From assembly GCA_022788085.1 (NCBI GenBank), contig JALEWA010000040.1, positions 1-51,859 on the forward strand: 51,859 bases of DNA, read 5' to 3'. The DNA comes from Lachnospiraceae bacterium (GTDB taxonomy: Bacteria; Bacillota; Clostridia; Lachnospirales; Lachnospiraceae). The translations under genes were made by a program, and so were the position numbers. The notes under the pieces were generated by a model that worked only from the letters and a program-made list of their open reading frames with translations, made no database searches and had not been told where the DNA came from. Positions 34,861 to 45,734 of the stretch are shown piece by piece (positions within the stretch are counted from its first letter, which is position 1; every line of letters starts with the position of its first letter).

Positions 34861-35613
34861 CTAAAGTAGTGTCAGTATTTCCGGTTCTCCATCCGTAATC
34901 AGAACCGTATTCTCATAATGTGCAGATAGTGACCCATCTTCTGTTACAACTGTCCAGTCATCATCAAGCCATTCAACATCACATCTTCCCATGTTAATCA
35001 TAGGTTCAATTGCAAGTGTCATACCGGCACGAAGCTTTACCCCTCTTCTTCTTTGAGCAAAGTTTGGAATCTGTGGATCCTCATGCAAAGAAGTTCCAAT
35101 TCCGTGACCAACTAAATCACGAACAATACCATAACCAAACTTTGATATATATGCATCAATTGCATTGGATATATCATGTAAATGATTTCCATCCTTAGCC
35201 TGCTTTATACCTTCAAAGAAACTATTTCTTGTCTCATCAATTAATTTCTGGGCCTCAGGGCTTATCTTACCAACGCCATAGGTTCTTGCTGCATCTGAAT
35301 GATACCCCTTATAAATAAGTCCTGCATCAAGGCTGACGATATCACCCTCCTGAAGGATTCTATCTGCTCTTGGAATACCATGTACTACCTCATCATTCAC
35401 AGAGACACAGATAGATGCAGGATATCCATTATAATGCAAAAAATTTGGCACACATCCATATCCACGAATCAGCTTCTCGCCTAATCTGTCTATATCCAAC
35501 GTAGACATTCCCGGTTCAATCGCTTGACCGAGCTCATTATGAACCTTTGCTAATATCTGACATGACTTACGCATCAGATCAATTTCTCTTTCTGACTTAA
35601 TTGTAACAGCCAT
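34861..35613 (-). CDS. map: Methionine aminopeptidase, type I
   Basis: 250 residues; the ATG at 35613 has GGAGG eight to nine bases upstream (a TTG two codons earlier is too close to it). Metal ligands lie in VSLDAGLIYKGYHSDAART (two Asp), GHGIGTSLHEDP (His) and TLAIEPMINMG and TEDGSLSAHYENT (two Glu). Removes the initiator methionine. Between adk (28 nt) and the KOW gene. Confidence 0.97.
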   Translation of the reverse strand: MAVTIKSEREIDLMRKSCQILAKVHNELGQAIEPGMSTLDIDRLGEKLIRGYGCVPNFLHYNGYPASICVSVNDEVVHGIPRADRILQEGDIVSLDAGLIYKGYHSDAARTYGVGKISPEAQKLIDETRNSFFEGIKQAKDGNHLHDISNAIDAYISKFGYGIVRDLVGHGIGTSLHEDPQIPNFAQRRRGVKLRAGMTLAIEPMINMGRCDVEWLDDDWTVVTEDGSLSAHYENTVLITDGEPEILTLL

Positions 35614-35641
35614 ATTCAACCTCCACTTGATCTACACGCAA

Positions 35642-36286
35642 TTAGTTCTCTAAAATAGTAACAATTGCTGCAAATACATCTTTCATATCTACAGTACCAT
35701 CTACAGACTCGAGAACACCTTTCTTGGTATAGAAGTCGATCAATGGCTGTGTCTGCTTATGATAAATATCTAATCTGTTCTTTACTGTCTCTGGCTTATC
35801 ATCATCTCTTAAGATCAGTTCAGAACCACATGTATCACATATTCCCTCTTTCTTAGGTGGAATATGTACTAAATGATAAGTTGCTCCACATGTGACACAT
35901 GCACGTCTGCCTGACATTCTGTTAATGATATTTTCATCAGGAACATCTACATTAATTGCATAATCAATCTTATCTCCAAGTTCTGTTAAGGCTTTGTCAA
36001 GAACTTCTGCCTGTGGAATTGTTCTTGGGAATCCATCAAGAACATATCCATTCTTGCAATCATCCTTTGCTACTCTGTCAAGCAAAATTTTTACAGTAAG
36101 TTCATCAGGAACTAATAATCCCTGATCCATATACTTCTTTGCTTCCATTCCTAGTTCTGTACCATTTTTGATATTTGCACGAAAAATATCTCCTGTAGAA
36201 ATATGAGGAATCTCAAATTTCTCTGCAATCATTTTAGCCTGTGTACCTTTTCCAGCGCCTGGAGCACCTAACATTATAATCTTCAT
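35642..36286 (-). CDS. adk: Adenylate kinase, zinc-binding LID type
   Basis: 214 residues. P-loop GAPGAGKGT at 7-15, DGFPRT, and a LID with four cysteines (CVTCGATYH and CDTCGSEL) that bind zinc, typical of Gram-positive Adk. Interconverts AMP, ADP and ATP. First gene after the secY terminators, with AGGAGGA before the ATG, so it probably has its own promoter. Confidence 0.97.
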   Translation of the reverse strand: MKIIMLGAPGAGKGTQAKMIAEKFEIPHISTGDIFRANIKNGTELGMEAKKYMDQGLLVPDELTVKILLDRVAKDDCKNGYVLDGFPRTIPQAEVLDKALTELGDKIDYAINVDVPDENIINRMSGRRACVTCGATYHLVHIPPKKEGICDTCGSELILRDDDKPETVKNRLDIYHKQTQPLIDFYTKKGVLESVDGTVDMKDVFAAIVTILEN

Positions 36287-36412
36287 TACTCATCCTCCTA
36301 GTAAAAGTTTTTATATTGCATCTTTTTATATATAAAACCATACGGTTATTATTTTCTATCTTTTCTATAACAACATACTACTAACAGTATATATCAAAAC
36401 ATTTCTATTTGA

Positions 36413-36443
36413 AAACAAAAAGATGATGCCCAGCGGCATCATC
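36413..36443 (-). terminator. Second terminator in the secY-adk gap
   Basis: GATGATGCC (36422-36430) and GGCATCATC (36435-36443) form a 9-bp stem with a 4-nt loop. On the - strand TTTTTGTTTT follows. It lies upstream of adk. Confidence 0.9.
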
Positions 36444-36446
36444 TCA

Positions 36447-36471
36447 CAAGAATTTGCATAGCAAATTCTTG
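36447..36471 (-). other. Hairpin between the two secY-adk terminators
   Basis: CAAGAATTTGC and GCAAATTCTTG form a perfect 11-bp stem with a 3-nt loop and no T run, directly next to the second terminator. Confidence 0.6.
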
Positions 36472-36509
36472 ATTAGCTACCACTACATTACAGCTATTTC
36501 CTATCACAC

Positions 36510-36536
36510 AAAAAAACGTAAGCCCAACAGCTTACG
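36510..36536 (-). terminator. First terminator after secY
   Basis: CGTAAGC (36517-36523) and GCTTACG (36530-36536), 7-bp stem, followed on the - strand by TTTTTTT. About 125 nt beyond the secY stop; likely end of the S10-spc transcript. Confidence 0.85.
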
Positions 36537-36661
36537 ACTGCAAAACTGCTACGCATCTGTCAGGTTGACCACCTTCGATTGCCTTTTCTTTATCCCGCAG
36601 TTCTAATCTATCCATGGATAGAAGCAAAGCGAATGCTTTGCTCCCTATTCCATGTATATGA
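36537..36661 (-). other. Structured 3' region after secY
   Basis: Holds hairpin AGCAAAGC/GCTTTGCT (36623-36642), the palindrome TCTATCCATGGATAGA (36607-36622), and a 65-nt stretch whose ends (ACTGC and GCAGT) can pair. No coding frame, tRNA or promoter is convincing. Confidence 0.45.
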
Positions 36662-37975
36662 TTAATCATTCAAAAAACCTTTATAGTTACGTACTAACAT
36701 TTGAGATTCAATTTGTTTTATTGTCTCTAAGACAACACTGACAATAATGATTAAACTTGTTCCACCGAAAGAAACCTGAGCGCCGAATACACCATTAAAG
36801 AAGAATGGTATAACAGCTATAATTACAAGCCCGATAGCACCAATAAAGATAATTGCGTTTAACACCTTTGTCAGATAATCACTGGTCGGTTTACCAGGAC
36901 GAATACCTGGGATAAATCCACCCTGTTTCTTCATATTATTCGCAATTTCTAACGGATTAAATGTTAATGACGTATAGAAATATGCGAAGAATACTGTTAA
37001 TACGATGTATACTAACAAACCGATTGAATATATCATTTGGTCAGGCTTGCACCAGTTATCCTGATTTAATCCATTTAGTATCTGTCTCCAAACACCAGTA
37101 CCCTGATATCCTACCAAAGTAGAAATAACAATTGGGAACTGCATCAGTGAAGATGCGAAGATAATTGGAATAACACCTGCTGTATTAACCTTTAATGGAA
37201 GGAATGTTGACTGACCTCCTACCATCTTGTTCCCCTGAATCTTTTTGGCATATTGAACCGGAATCTTACGCACACCGCCGTTTAATATAACAACGATCAC
37301 GATCATTACCAGAATTATTGCAATAATTACAATTGCAGAAACAACTGCCAAAGGAATTGACTTTCCTTTGACAAACTGTTCATATAAACTATTGAAATCA
37401 TCCGGCAGACGAGAAATGATGTTGATAATAAGTACAATAGAAATACCATTTCCAACACCCTTCTCCGTAATTCGCTCACCAATCCACATAAGGAACGCAC
37501 TACCTGCTGTTAATGCAGCAATTACTGTGATAACGTTCAAAGCATTGTATTCTTCCAATAAGCCCTGATTTCCAAATCCAATTGCCATTGCGCTACTTTC
37601 GATCAGTGCAAGAGCAACCGTTACATAACGAGTGATTGAAGCAATTTTCTTTCTTCCGTCCTCTCCATCCTTCTGCATCTCTTCCAGCTTAGGAATTGCA
37701 ATGGTTAAAAGCTGCATAATGATGGACGATGTAATGTACGGTGTAATATTCAGTGCAAATACAGACATGTTCAAAAAGGAACCGCCTGTAAATGCATCAA
37801 AGAAATTGAACGCACCGCTTGTTTGCGCCGCAAACCACTGGGCAAAATAATTTCTGTCTACACCTGGAACCGGAAGCTGTGAACCAAATCGAATCACTAC
37901 CAGCATAAGAAACGTAAACAGTAATTTCATTCTGATCTCTTTAATCTTAAACGCGTTCTTTAGTGTAGTAAACAT
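36662..37975 (-). CDS. secY: Preprotein translocase channel subunit SecY
   Basis: 437 residues, ten predicted membrane helices. Plug/helix 2 region (GGSFLNMSVFALNITPYITSS start), IGERITEKGVGNGIS, VQYAKKIQGNKMVGGQST and QGGFIPGIRPGKPT are diagnostic loops. Forms the SecYEG protein-conducting channel. Its start codon touches the rplO stop (1-bp overlap). Last gene of the spc block before terminators. Confidence 0.97.
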   Translation of the reverse strand: MFTTLKNAFKIKEIRMKLLFTFLMLVVIRFGSQLPVPGVDRNYFAQWFAAQTSGAFNFFDAFTGGSFLNMSVFALNITPYITSSIIMQLLTIAIPKLEEMQKDGEDGRKKIASITRYVTVALALIESSAMAIGFGNQGLLEEYNALNVITVIAALTAGSAFLMWIGERITEKGVGNGISIVLIINIISRLPDDFNSLYEQFVKGKSIPLAVVSAIVIIAIILVMIVIVVILNGGVRKIPVQYAKKIQGNKMVGGQSTFLPLKVNTAGVIPIIFASSLMQFPIVISTLVGYQGTGVWRQILNGLNQDNWCKPDQMIYSIGLLVYIVLTVFFAYFYTSLTFNPLEIANNMKKQGGFIPGIRPGKPTSDYLTKVLNAIIFIGAIGLVIIAVIPFFFNGVFGAQVSFGGTSLIIIVSVVLETIKQIESQMLVRNYKGFLND

Positions 37976-38415
37976 TAGATCACCTCTGCTGTTCCGCCAA
38001 GAGCTTCAATCTTCTCCTTTGCAGATGCACTAAATGCATTTGCCTGAACATTGAGCTTCTTTGTTAATTCTCCTCTTCCAAGAATCTTAACGCCATCTCT
38101 TGGGTTCTTAACGATACCCTGTTCAATTAATGTTTCAACGGATACAGTAGCACCGTTTTCAAATCTCTCTAATACTTCAAGATTAATTGCAACGATTTCC
38201 TTTGTGTTTCTATTTGTGAAACCTCTCTTAGGAAGACGTCTGTATAATGGCATCTGACCACCTTCAAAGCCTGGTCTTGGAGCTCCTGAACGAGCTTTCT
38301 GTCCCTTATGACCTTTACCAGCTGTCTTGCCGTTTCCTGAACCGTGTCCACGACCTCTTCTAAAATTATCGCTATGTTTAGAGCCTTCAGCAGGTCTTAA
38401 ATTAGATAATTCCAT
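37975..38415 (-). CDS. rplO: 50S ribosomal protein L15
   Basis: 146 residues; Gly/Arg-rich N-terminus ([20 protein letters not shown]) and [11 protein letters not shown]. Between rpmD (16 nt) and secY. Confidence 0.98.
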   Translation of the reverse strand: MELSNLRPAEGSKHSDNFRRGRGHGSGNGKTAGKGHKGQKARSGAPRPGFEGGQMPLYRRLPKRGFTNRNTKEIVAINLEVLERFENGATVSVETLIEQGIVKNPRDGVKILGRGELTKKLNVQANAFSASAKEKIEALGGTAEVI

Positions 38416-38431
38416 TCTGACACCTCCTTAT

Positions 38432-38614
38432 TTATGCTTCTTCAACTTTTACTAAATGATTTACTTTACGAATCATACCTCTTGGTGCATCGTTATCAGG
38501 AAGTTCAACTGTCTTATGAAGCTTTGTTAATCCAAGTGCTTCAACAGTTGCTTTATTCTTTGGAACAGCACCAATTGTTGATTTAACTAAAGTAACTTTT
38601 AATGTCTTTGCCAT
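38432..38614 (-). CDS. rpmD: 50S ribosomal protein L30
   Basis: 60 residues from ATG 38614 (AAGGAGG nine bases upstream); ATG 38620 is only three bases from it. LKVTLVKSTIGAVPKNKATV and the GLTKLHKTVEL segment are typical. The length matches the family. Confidence 0.96.
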   Translation of the reverse strand: MAKTLKVTLVKSTIGAVPKNKATVEALGLTKLHKTVELPDNDAPRGMIRKVNHLVKVEEA

Positions 38615-38628
38615 ATTCATCTACCTCC

Positions 38629-39138
38629 TTAAGCCATAATCTCGTCGATAGATTTACCACGCTTTGCAGCAACTTCTTCTGGAGTCTTTAATTGAGCCAG
38701 GCCTGCAATTGTGGAAAGTACAACGTTCTGTTTATTATTGGAGCCTAAAGACTTTGTACGAATATTCTTGATACCTGCAAGTTCACAAACGATACGAGCA
38801 GGACCACCAGCGATGATACCGGTACCTTCCGGAGCCTTCTTAAGAAGTACAGAAGCGGAACCATACTTACCGATGAAATCATGTGTTACGGAAGCATTCT
38901 CATCCATAGCAACAGTGATTAAATTCTTCATAGCGTCTTCTTTTCCCTTACGGATAGCTTCAGGGATTTCCTTTGCCTTTCCTAAACCGGCACCAACATG
39001 ACCATTGCCATCACCAACTACAACTAAAGCTGTAAAACGCATGTTATTTCCGCCCTTAACAACCTTTGTTACTCGTTTGATGGTAACAACCTTATCTGTC
39101 AATTCTAACTGACTAGCATCAATGATTGTACGTTTCAT
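38629..39138 (-). CDS. rpsE: 30S ribosomal protein S5
   Basis: 169 residues; double-stranded-RNA-binding-like N-terminal domain ([37 protein letters not shown]) and [20 protein letters not shown]. Participates in decoding fidelity. 16 nt after rplR. Confidence 0.98.
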   Translation of the reverse strand: MKRTIIDASQLELTDKVVTIKRVTKVVKGGNNMRFTALVVVGDGNGHVGAGLGKAKEIPEAIRKGKEDAMKNLITVAMDENASVTHDFIGKYGSASVLLKKAPEGTGIIAGGPARIVCELAGIKNIRTKSLGSNNKQNVVLSTIAGLAQLKTPEEVAAKRGKSIDEIMA

Positions 39139-39154
39139 GCAATTTTCTCCCTTC

Positions 39155-39523
39155 CTAGAATACTAAGCCAGCTTCTCTTGCTGCCTCTGCTAATGCTTTA
39201 ATTTTTCCATGGTATAAAAAGCCGCCTCTATCAAAGACTACCTCTGTGATACCTTTATCCATTGCTCTCTTAGCAACGATCTTTCCAACATATGCTGCTG
39301 CGTCAACGTCATTGGTCTTCTCAAGTTCAGCCTTGATTTCTTTTTCAAGAGTAGAAGCTGATACTAAAGTATTTCCAACGGTATCGTCAATAATTTGAGC
39401 ATACATATGATTATTGCTTCTGAAGACTGCTAAACGTGGTCTTTCAGCGGTACCGCTAAGACGGTTACGCAATCTCATATGTTTCTTTTCACGCAATGCT
39501 GCTTTTGATTTCTTACTAACCAT
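39155..39523 (-). CDS. rplR: 50S ribosomal protein L18
   Basis: 122 residues; [18 protein letters not shown], and the C-terminal [20 protein letters not shown]. 5S rRNA-binding protein. 18 nt after rplF. Confidence 0.98.
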   Translation of the reverse strand: MVSKKSKAALREKKHMRLRNRLSGTAERPRLAVFRSNNHMYAQIIDDTVGNTLVSASTLEKEIKAELEKTNDVDAAAYVGKIVAKRAMDKGITEVVFDRGGFLYHGKIKALAEAAREAGLVF

Positions 39524-39541
39524 TTTCTACGCCCTCCTTAT

Positions 39542-40084
39542 TTACTTCTTACCAGTCTTACCAACTTTACGTCTGATTGTCTCATCAGCATACTTAATAC
39601 CCTTGCCCTTGTAAGGTTCAGGTCTTCTCTTATCTCTGATTTCAGCTGCGAATTGGCCAACTTTCTCTTTATCAATACCCTTAACGATGATGATGTTCTG
39701 ACCATCGAGTACTGTTTCAATTCCTTCAGGATCTTCCATTTCTACAGGATGAGAATATCCTAAAGATAATGTTAATTTCTTTCCAGACTTAGCTGCTCTG
39801 TAACCAACACCGTTTACTTCGAGCTTCTTCTCGTAACCAGCTGTTACACCAACAACCATGTTATTAATCAGTGTTCTTGTAAGACCATGTAAAGACTTCA
39901 TCTTCTTTAAGTCATTTGGTCTTGTTACTACTACCTGGGAATCTTCAACTTTAATTTCCATTTCAGCCGGTAACACTCTCTCAAGTGTTCCCTTAGGACC
40001 TTTTACAGTCACTTTGTTATTTTCTGCAACTTCTACAGTTACGCCTGCAGGAATCGCGATTGGCATTCTTCCTATACGTGACAT
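39542..40084 (-). CDS. rplF: 50S ribosomal protein L6
   Basis: 180 residues; [39 protein letters not shown], and the C-terminal [16 protein letters not shown]. Two tandem L6 domains. 71 nt after rpsH. Confidence 0.98.
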   Translation of the reverse strand: MSRIGRMPIAIPAGVTVEVAENNKVTVKGPKGTLERVLPAEMEIKVEDSQVVVTRPNDLKKMKSLHGLTRTLINNMVVGVTAGYEKKLEVNGVGYRAAKSGKKLTLSLGYSHPVEMEDPEGIETVLDGQNIIIVKGIDKEKVGQFAAEIRDKRRPEPYKGKGIKYADETIRRKVGKTGKK

Positions 40085-40155
40085 GCCCGTACCTCCTATT
40101 AATAAATAATGGTTAGGTTATCAGCTTTTCTTATCATTCATCAAGTAGAATAAAA

Positions 40156-40557
40156 CTACCAAATGAAAGCTAATACTTCGCCACCAACCTGAAGTCTTCT
40201 TGCTTCTTTATCTGTGATAACACCCTGGTTTGTGGAAATGATAGCAATACCAAGTCCACCAAGAACCTTAGGTAATTCATCCTTGCCAGCATAGATACGA
40301 AGACCCGGCTTAGAAATTCTCTTTAAACCTGTAATGATCTTCTCGTTCTTGTCTGCGCCATACTTTAAAGTAATGTGGATTGTCTTGAATGCACCATCTT
40401 CGATTACTTCAAATTTCTTAATATATCCTTCATCTAAAAGAATCTGGGCAATAGCTAACTTCATTTTAGATGCAGGAACATCTACTGTATCATGTTTTGC
40501 AGTATTTGCATTACGGATTCTTGTAAGCATATCTGCAATCGGATCGCTCATTGTCAT
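40156..40557 (-). CDS. rpsH: 30S ribosomal protein S8
   Basis: 133 residues; [19 protein letters not shown] and the C-terminal [20 protein letters not shown]. Binds 16S rRNA and in some bacteria represses spc translation. GGAGG precedes the first ATG at a good distance. Confidence 0.98.
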   Translation of the reverse strand: MTMSDPIADMLTRIRNANTAKHDTVDVPASKMKLAIAQILLDEGYIKKFEVIEDGAFKTIHITLKYGADKNEKIITGLKRISKPGLRIYAGKDELPKVLGGLGIAIISTNQGVITDKEARRLQVGGEVLAFIW

Positions 40558-40650
40558 TTAAGTTTCCTCCTTCTGGATTTCCTATACATTGCGTGAATAC
40601 TACGCATTTATTACTAACCTATCGGCTTAAAATAAGCCGATACGTTATAT

Positions 40651-40836
40651 TTACCAACTAGCTTTCTTAACGCCAGGGATCTGACCTTTATATGCTAACT
40701 CACGGAAGCAGATTCTGCAGATTCCATATTTTCTTAAGTAAGCATGTGGACGGCCACAAATTTTGCAGCGTGAGTATTCCTGTGTAGAGAACTTAGGATT
40801 ACGCTTCTGCTTGATTTTCATAGATGTTTTAGCCAT
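40651..40836 (-). CDS. rpsN: 30S ribosomal protein S14, zinc type
   Basis: 61 residues with two CxxC pairs ([20 protein letters not shown]), the short zinc-binding form of Gram-positives. 18 nt after rplE. Confidence 0.98.
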   Translation of the reverse strand: MAKTSMKIKQKRNPKFSTQEYSRCKICGRPHAYLRKYGICRICFRELAYKGQIPGVKKASW

Positions 40837-40854
40837 GAGAATTTACCTCCTTAA

Positions 40855-41394
40855 TTATTTAGCGAAAGGCATGTTGAACTGTGTTAACAGCTCGCGTGCT
40901 TCTTCATCTGTCTTAGCAGTGGTAACGAAGATGATATCCATACCTCTTACCTTATCTACCTTATCATACTCGATTTCAGGGAAGATAATCTGCTCTTTGA
41001 TACCAAGTGCATAGTTACCTCTACCATCAAATGCATTAGGGTTTACACCTCTAAAGTCACGAACTCGAGGTAATGCAAGGTTTACAAGACGATCAAGGAA
41101 CTCATACATCTTCTCACCACGAAGAGTAACCTTACATCCAATAGCCATACCTTCACGAATCTTGAAATTAGCGACAGCCTTCTTAGCTTTTGTTGTAACA
41201 ACCTTCTGTCCTGCGATTGTCTCAAGATCCTTTACTGCTGATTCAAGGGACTTTGCATTATCCTTAGCTTCACCAACGCCCATATTGATAACAATTTTAT
41301 CAAGCTTTGGTACTTCCATGATATTTTTATATCCGAACTTTTTGATCATAGCCTCTACGATCTCGTCTTTATACATATCTTTAAGTCTACTCAC
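40855..41394 (-). CDS. rplE: 50S ribosomal protein L5
   Basis: 179 residues; [34 protein letters not shown] and [20 protein letters not shown]. 5S rRNA-binding protein. Order rplX-rplE-rpsN-rpsH is conserved. Confidence 0.98.
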   Translation of the reverse strand: MSRLKDMYKDEIVEAMIKKFGYKNIMEVPKLDKIVINMGVGEAKDNAKSLESAVKDLETIAGQKVVTTKAKKAVANFKIREGMAIGCKVTLRGEKMYEFLDRLVNLALPRVRDFRGVNPNAFDGRGNYALGIKEQIIFPEIEYDKVDKVRGMDIIFVTTAKTDEEARELLTQFNMPFAK

Positions 41395-41418
41395 CAGTCT
41401 AGACCTCCTTCCTTAGAA

Positions 41419-41730
41419 TTAATCAATCACTTCACCAGTTGTCTTAGCGAAACGAACTTTCTTATCTCCATCCATCTTGAAGCCTACTCTTGTAGCCTTA
41501 CCCTTGTGAAGATACATAACGTTTGAAATATCCATAGGAGCTTCTTTCTGAATGATTCCACCGTTCTGATTTGCAGCAGATGGCTTAGCATGCTTTGTTA
41601 CCATGTTAACACCTTCTACAACAACCTTAGAATTCTTAGAATCTACAGATAAAACCTTGCCTTCTTTATCTTTGTCCTTACCAGCGATTACTTTAACAGT
41701 ATCACCCTTCTTAATCTTCATTGTAGACAT
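41419..41730 (-). CDS. rplX: 50S ribosomal protein L24
   Basis: 103 residues; KOW motif [20 protein letters not shown] and [11 protein letters not shown]. Assembly initiator of the 50S subunit. GGAGG before the first ATG. Confidence 0.98.
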   Translation of the reverse strand: MSTMKIKKGDTVKVIAGKDKDKEGKVLSVDSKNSKVVVEGVNMVTKHAKPSAANQNGGIIQKEAPMDISNVMYLHKGKATRVGFKMDGDKKVRFAKTTGEVID

Positions 41731-41742
41731 TCCAGCACCTCC

Positions 41743-42111
41743 TTATAATACTTCTGGAGCCAGGGAAACAATCTTCATAAACTGTTTCTCACGAAGCTCT
41801 CTTGCTACTGGTCCAAAAATACGTGTTCCTCTCGGAGTCTTGTCATCTTTAATGATAACAGCAGCATTTTCATCAAATTTGATATAAGAACCGTCCTTAC
41901 GACGAGCGCCCTTTACAGAACGTACAACTACAGCTTTCACTACATCGCCTTTTTTTACAACGCCGCCTGGTGTTGCATCTTTAACGCTAGCTACGATTAC
42001 ATCACCGATGCTTGCATATCTTCTTGTAGAACCGCCCATAACTCTGATGCAAAGTAACTCTTTAGCACCGGTATTATCAGCGACCTTAAGTCTGCTTTCC
42101 TGTTGTATCAT
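41743..42111 (-). CDS. rplN: 50S ribosomal protein L14
   Basis: 122 residues; [20 protein letters not shown] and [15 protein letters not shown]. Sits at the subunit interface. 12 nt before rplX. Confidence 0.98.
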   Translation of the reverse strand: MIQQESRLKVADNTGAKELLCIRVMGGSTRRYASIGDVIVASVKDATPGGVVKKGDVVKAVVVRSVKGARRKDGSYIKFDENAAVIIKDDKTPRGTRIFGPVARELREKQFMKIVSLAPEVL

Positions 42112-42173
42112 GCTAATTCTCCTTCCAAATCACATTTTGTGATTTTAATTACGGTATGCGTAATTTTAAAAAT

Positions 42174-42428
42174 CTATTTTACTCTTTCGATAATCTCAAC
42201 AAGTCTCCATCTCTTATCCTTGGATAAAGGTCTTGTTTCCATTACTTTAACTATATCGCCAATGTTGCATTCATTGTTCTCATCATGTGCTTTTAATTTG
42301 TAAGTTCTCTTAACGATTTTATTGTAAAGAGGATGCTTAACGTGATCTTCAACAGCAACTACGATAGTTTTCTGCATTTTGTTGCTAACAACCTTGCCTG
42401 TACGTGTTTTTCTTAAATTTCTTTCCAC
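42174..42428 (-). CDS. rpsQ: 30S ribosomal protein S17
   Basis: 84 residues; [39 protein letters not shown] and [22 protein letters not shown] C-terminus. OB-fold 16S rRNA-binding protein. 13 nt after rpmC. Confidence 0.98.
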   Translation of the reverse strand: MERNLRKTRTGKVVSNKMQKTIVVAVEDHVKHPLYNKIVKRTYKLKAHDENNECNIGDIVKVMETRPLSKDKRWRLVEIIERVK

Positions 42429-42441
42429 GACTAATTTCCTC

Positions 42442-42651
42442 CTACTCTACATTCTTAAGATTAGCAGCCATAACAGTCTGAATTCTAGCAATATTTCTTC
42501 TTACTTCTTTGATTCTTGCTGTATTATCCAACTGATTTGTTGCATTCTGGAATCTCAAATTGAAAAGTTCTTTCTTTGCAGCTACTAATTCCTGTGATAA
42601 ATCTGCAGCTGATTTTGATCTTAAATCTTCTACATACTTATTAGTTTTCAT
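42442..42651 (-). CDS. rpmC: 50S ribosomal protein L29
   Basis: 69 residues, two-helix protein: [20 protein letters not shown] and [14 protein letters not shown]. Lies at the exit tunnel. Its start overlaps the end of rplP by 11 bp. Confidence 0.97.
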   Translation of the reverse strand: MKTNKYVEDLRSKSAADLSQELVAAKKELFNLRFQNATNQLDNTARIKEVRRNIARIQTVMAANLKNVE

Positions 42652-43078
42652 TTACTGCACCGCCTTCCAAATCTGCTTTAGAAACGATCTTACACTTACA
42701 AGGAAGCTTGTGTGTTGCAAGACGTAAAGCTTCTTTTGCTACATCCTCAGCTACACCGCTGATTTCAAACATTACACGACCTGGTTTAACGACTGCTACC
42801 CAGTACTCAAGTGTTCCTTTACCGGAACCCATACGGGTTTCAGCAGGCTTTGCTGTAACTGGCTTATCTGGGAAAATCTTAATCCAAACCTTACCACCAC
42901 GCTTGATATGACGTGTCATAGCGATACGGGCTGCTTCAATCTGGTTAGACTTAATCCAGCAAGGCTCCATTGCTACGATACCGTACTCACCATAAGTAAT
43001 TGTATTACCTCTCTGAGCTTTTCCGGTCATAGTACCACGGAACTGTTTACGACGTTTAACTCTCTTTGGCATTAACAT
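42641..43078 (-). CDS. rplP: 50S ribosomal protein L16
   Basis: 145 residues; [33 protein letters not shown] and [20 protein letters not shown]. The start is joined to the rpsC stop as TAATG, implying coupled translation. Confidence 0.98.
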   Translation of the reverse strand: MLMPKRVKRRKQFRGTMTGKAQRGNTITYGEYGIVAMEPCWIKSNQIEAARIAMTRHIKRGGKVWIKIFPDKPVTAKPAETRMGSGKGTLEYWVAVVKPGRVMFEISGVAEDVAKEALRLATHKLPCKCKIVSKADLEGGAVNEN

Positions 43079-43752
43079 TATTTATCGCTCCCTTCCTTGG
43101 ATGCCTTAGCTTCCACATTTCCTTTAGTAGGAAGTACTTCGCCCTTGTAGATCCAAACCTTTACGCCAACTTTACCGTAAGTTGTATCTGCTTCTGCGAA
43201 ACCATAATCAATATCTGCTCTAAGTGTCTGAAGAGGAATAGTACCCTCGCTGTAGAACTCTGTACGAGCCATATCAGCTCCGCCAAGACGTCCGGAACAA
43301 GCTGCCTTGATTCCAAGAGCGCCAGACTTCATGGTTCTACCCATGCAGGACTTCATAGCTCTTCTGAAAGATACACGGTTCTCAAGCTGTAATGCAATAT
43401 TCTCAGCAACTAACTGTGCATCCTTGTCAGGTCTCTTGATTTCCTTGATATCTACAAGGACATTCTTACCTGTTAACTTCTGAAGTTCTTTCTTAGTTAC
43501 TTCGATTTCTGCTCCACCCTTACCAATAACAACACCTGGCTTAGCTGTGAAAACGATAACCTTTACTCTGTCAGATGCTCTTTCGATTTCAATCTTGGAA
43601 ACACCTGCGCTGTATAACTTCTTCTTTAAATATTTTCTGATATTATAATCTTCTACTAAATAATCAGAGAAATCAGCATCAGCGTACCATTTAGAATCCC
43701 AGTCCTTAATTACGCCGACTCTCATTCCGTGAGGATTAACTTTCTGTCCCAT
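43078..43752 (-). CDS. rpsC: 30S ribosomal protein S3
   Basis: 224 residues from ATG 43752, preceded by AGGAGG. N-terminal [15 protein letters not shown] domain with [17 protein letters not shown], and the C-terminal domain with [20 protein letters not shown]. Forms part of the mRNA entry channel. Confidence 0.98.
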   Translation of the reverse strand: MGQKVNPHGMRVGVIKDWDSKWYADADFSDYLVEDYNIRKYLKKKLYSAGVSKIEIERASDRVKVIVFTAKPGVVIGKGGAEIEVTKKELQKLTGKNVLVDIKEIKRPDKDAQLVAENIALQLENRVSFRRAMKSCMGRTMKSGALGIKAACSGRLGGADMARTEFYSEGTIPLQTLRADIDYGFAEADTTYGKVGVKVWIYKGEVLPTKGNVEAKASKEGSDK

Positions 43753-43762
43753 TTTCTTCCTC

Positions 43763-44158
43763 CTATCTCTCGTCAAGCACGATTGTAATGTGGCTCATTC
43801 TCTTCTCGATTCTATAAGCTCTACCCTGTGCTCTAGGTTTTACTCTCTTCATTGTAGGTCCCTTATTTGCAAAACATGCTGCAACATAAAGGTTCTCAGC
43901 GTTCATACCATTGTTATTCTCAGCGTTTGCGATTGCAGACTCTAATAACTTCTTGATAATACTAGAAGCATATCTAGGATTGTATTCCAGAATTGCAAGT
44001 GCACTCTGAACATCTTTGCCTCTGATAGCATCTAATACGAAGCAAGCCTTCTGAACAGATACTCTAGCATAAGAGAGCTTCGCTGATGGTCTTGTTTCTC
44101 TATTTTCTAAATTTCTTTTTCTTTTATAACCAGTTCTGCTGTACTTTTCGTTAGCCAT
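43763..44158 (-). CDS. rplV: 50S ribosomal protein L22
   Basis: 131 residues from ATG 44158 (AAAGGAGG upstream). [20 protein letters not shown] and the tunnel hairpin loop with [20 protein letters not shown]. No obvious change in the macrolide-associated loop is visible. Confidence 0.98.
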   Translation of the reverse strand: MANEKYSRTGYKRKRNLENRETRPSAKLSYARVSVQKACFVLDAIRGKDVQSALAILEYNPRYASSIIKKLLESAIANAENNNGMNAENLYVAACFANKGPTMKRVKPRAQGRAYRIEKRMSHITIVLDER

Positions 44159-44179
44159 GGTTGAACCTCCTTTCAAATA

Positions 44180-44461
44180 TTATTTAACCTTAGATTTCTT
44201 TTCGTCTTTGCCATGTCCTCTATAAGTTCTGGTTGCAACGAATTCACCAAGCTTATGTCCAACCATATCTTCTGTTACATATACAGGCACATGTTTTCTT
44301 CCGTCATGAACTGCAATTGTATGACCTACGAAAGCAGGGAAAATTGTAGAACGACGGGACCATGTCTTAATTACTGATTTATTTCCAGACGCATTCATTG
44401 CATCTACCTTTTTTAACAGGCTTTCATCTGCGAATGGACCTTTTTTTAATGATCTAGCCAT
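44180..44461 (-). CDS. rpsS: 30S ribosomal protein S19
   Basis: 93 residues; [38 protein letters not shown] and [15 protein letters not shown]. Head protein of the 30S subunit. 57 nt after rplB. Confidence 0.98.
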   Translation of the reverse strand: MARSLKKGPFADESLLKKVDAMNASGNKSVIKTWSRRSTIFPAFVGHTIAVHDGRKHVPVYVTEDMVGHKLGEFVATRTYRGHGKDEKKSKVK

Positions 44462-44518
44462 TAGGTTTGTTCCTCCTTATTATCGATAAACTGTAAACAA
44501 TCTTTGATTGCTCAGCTA

Positions 44519-45361
44519 TTATTTGATAGCTTTACCATCTCTTCTTCTTACGATTAACTTGTTAGAAGCTTTCTTACTCTTTCTTGTCTTTAAGCCAAGA
44601 GCAGGTTTGCCCCAAGGTGTAGATGGACCTGGACGACCGATACCAGTCTTACCTTCACCACCACCGTGTGGATGATCGTTAGGGTTCATAACGGAACCGC
44701 GAACTGTAGGTCTGATACCCATATGACGCTTACGTCCTGCTTTACCGATTTTGATAAGGTTGTGATCACCATTACCTACAACACCGATGGATGCTCTACA
44801 TACGATAGGCACCATTCTCATTTCACCTGAAGGAAGTCTAAGTGTTGCATATTTTCCTTCTTTTGCCATTAACTGTGCGCTATTTCCAGCAGAACGTACT
44901 AACTGTCCGCCCTTGCCAGGATATAATTCAACGTTGTGTACATTTGTACCAACAGGAATCTCAGAAAGTGGTAAGCAGTTACCAACTCTTACTTCTGCTT
45001 CCGGCCCGTTCATAACCTTCATTCCATCTGTTAATCCTTCCGGAGCAAGGATGTATGCCTTCTGACCATCTTCATAGCAGATTAATGCAATGTTTGCAGA
45101 TCTGTTTGGATCGTACTCGATACCGATAACCTTTGCTGCAATACCATCTTTATTTCTCTTAAAATCAACGATTCTATATTTCTGTCTGTTTCCACCGCCA
45201 TGGTGTCTAACTGTAATTTTACCCTGATTATTACGTCCAGCATGTTTCTTCTTAGATACACAAAGAGACTTTTCAGGAGTTGTCTTTGTAATCTCAGAGA
45301 AATCTGAGCCAGTCATATTTCTTCTGGAAGGTGTATATGGGTTATATGTCTTAATTCCCAT
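44519..45361 (-). CDS. rplB: 50S ribosomal protein L2
   Basis: 280 residues; [20 protein letters not shown] and the peptidyl-transferase-proximal [20 protein letters not shown] with its conserved histidine, followed by a basic C-terminus. 73 nt after rplW. Confidence 0.98.
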   Translation of the reverse strand: MGIKTYNPYTPSRRNMTGSDFSEITKTTPEKSLCVSKKKHAGRNNQGKITVRHHGGGNRQKYRIVDFKRNKDGIAAKVIGIEYDPNRSANIALICYEDGQKAYILAPEGLTDGMKVMNGPEAEVRVGNCLPLSEIPVGTNVHNVELYPGKGGQLVRSAGNSAQLMAKEGKYATLRLPSGEMRMVPIVCRASIGVVGNGDHNLIKIGKAGRKRHMGIRPTVRGSVMNPNDHPHGGGEGKTGIGRPGPSTPWGKPALGLKTRKSKKASNKLIVRRRDGKAIK

Positions 45362-45434
45362 TGTAATATCTCCTTTGCTTTTTTATTATCACACTTTATT
45401 GTGTATAGTTACTCATGCCTTTTCAGGCTGTTTC

Positions 45435-45734
45435 TTACAGTCCTGAGAAGATTTCAATATCCTTGCTGTCTTCTGTTAACTGTACGATTGCTTTCTTAGT
45501 CTTTGCTGTCTTTCCTACAACAGCACCACGTCTCTTATTCTTGCCGTCCATGTTGATTGTGTTAACCTTCTTAACTTTGGTTCCCTCGAACATTTTCTCA
45601 ACAGCTTCCTTAATCTGAGACTTGTTTGCTTCTGTATGAACTAAGAATGTATACTTCTTCTCGCCCATTCCAGCCATACTCTTCTCTGTAATAACTGGTT
45701 TGAGGATTACATCATAATACTTAATATCTGCCAT
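45435..45734 (-). CDS. rplW: 50S ribosomal protein L23
   Basis: 99 residues; [20 protein letters not shown] and [13 protein letters not shown]. Docking site for trigger factor and SRP at the exit tunnel. Start overlaps the rplD stop (TAATG). Confidence 0.98.
   Translation of the reverse strand: MADIKYYDVILKPVITEKSMAGMGEKKYTFLVHTEANKSQIKEAVEKMFEGTKVKKVNTINMDGKNKRRGAVVGKTAKTKKAIVQLTEDSKDIEIFSGL

Noticed and set aside
36537..36605. tRNA-like or 6S-like RNA after secY
   Set aside because: The ends pair weakly and there is no anticodon arm, T-loop or CCA; kept only as a structured 3' region.
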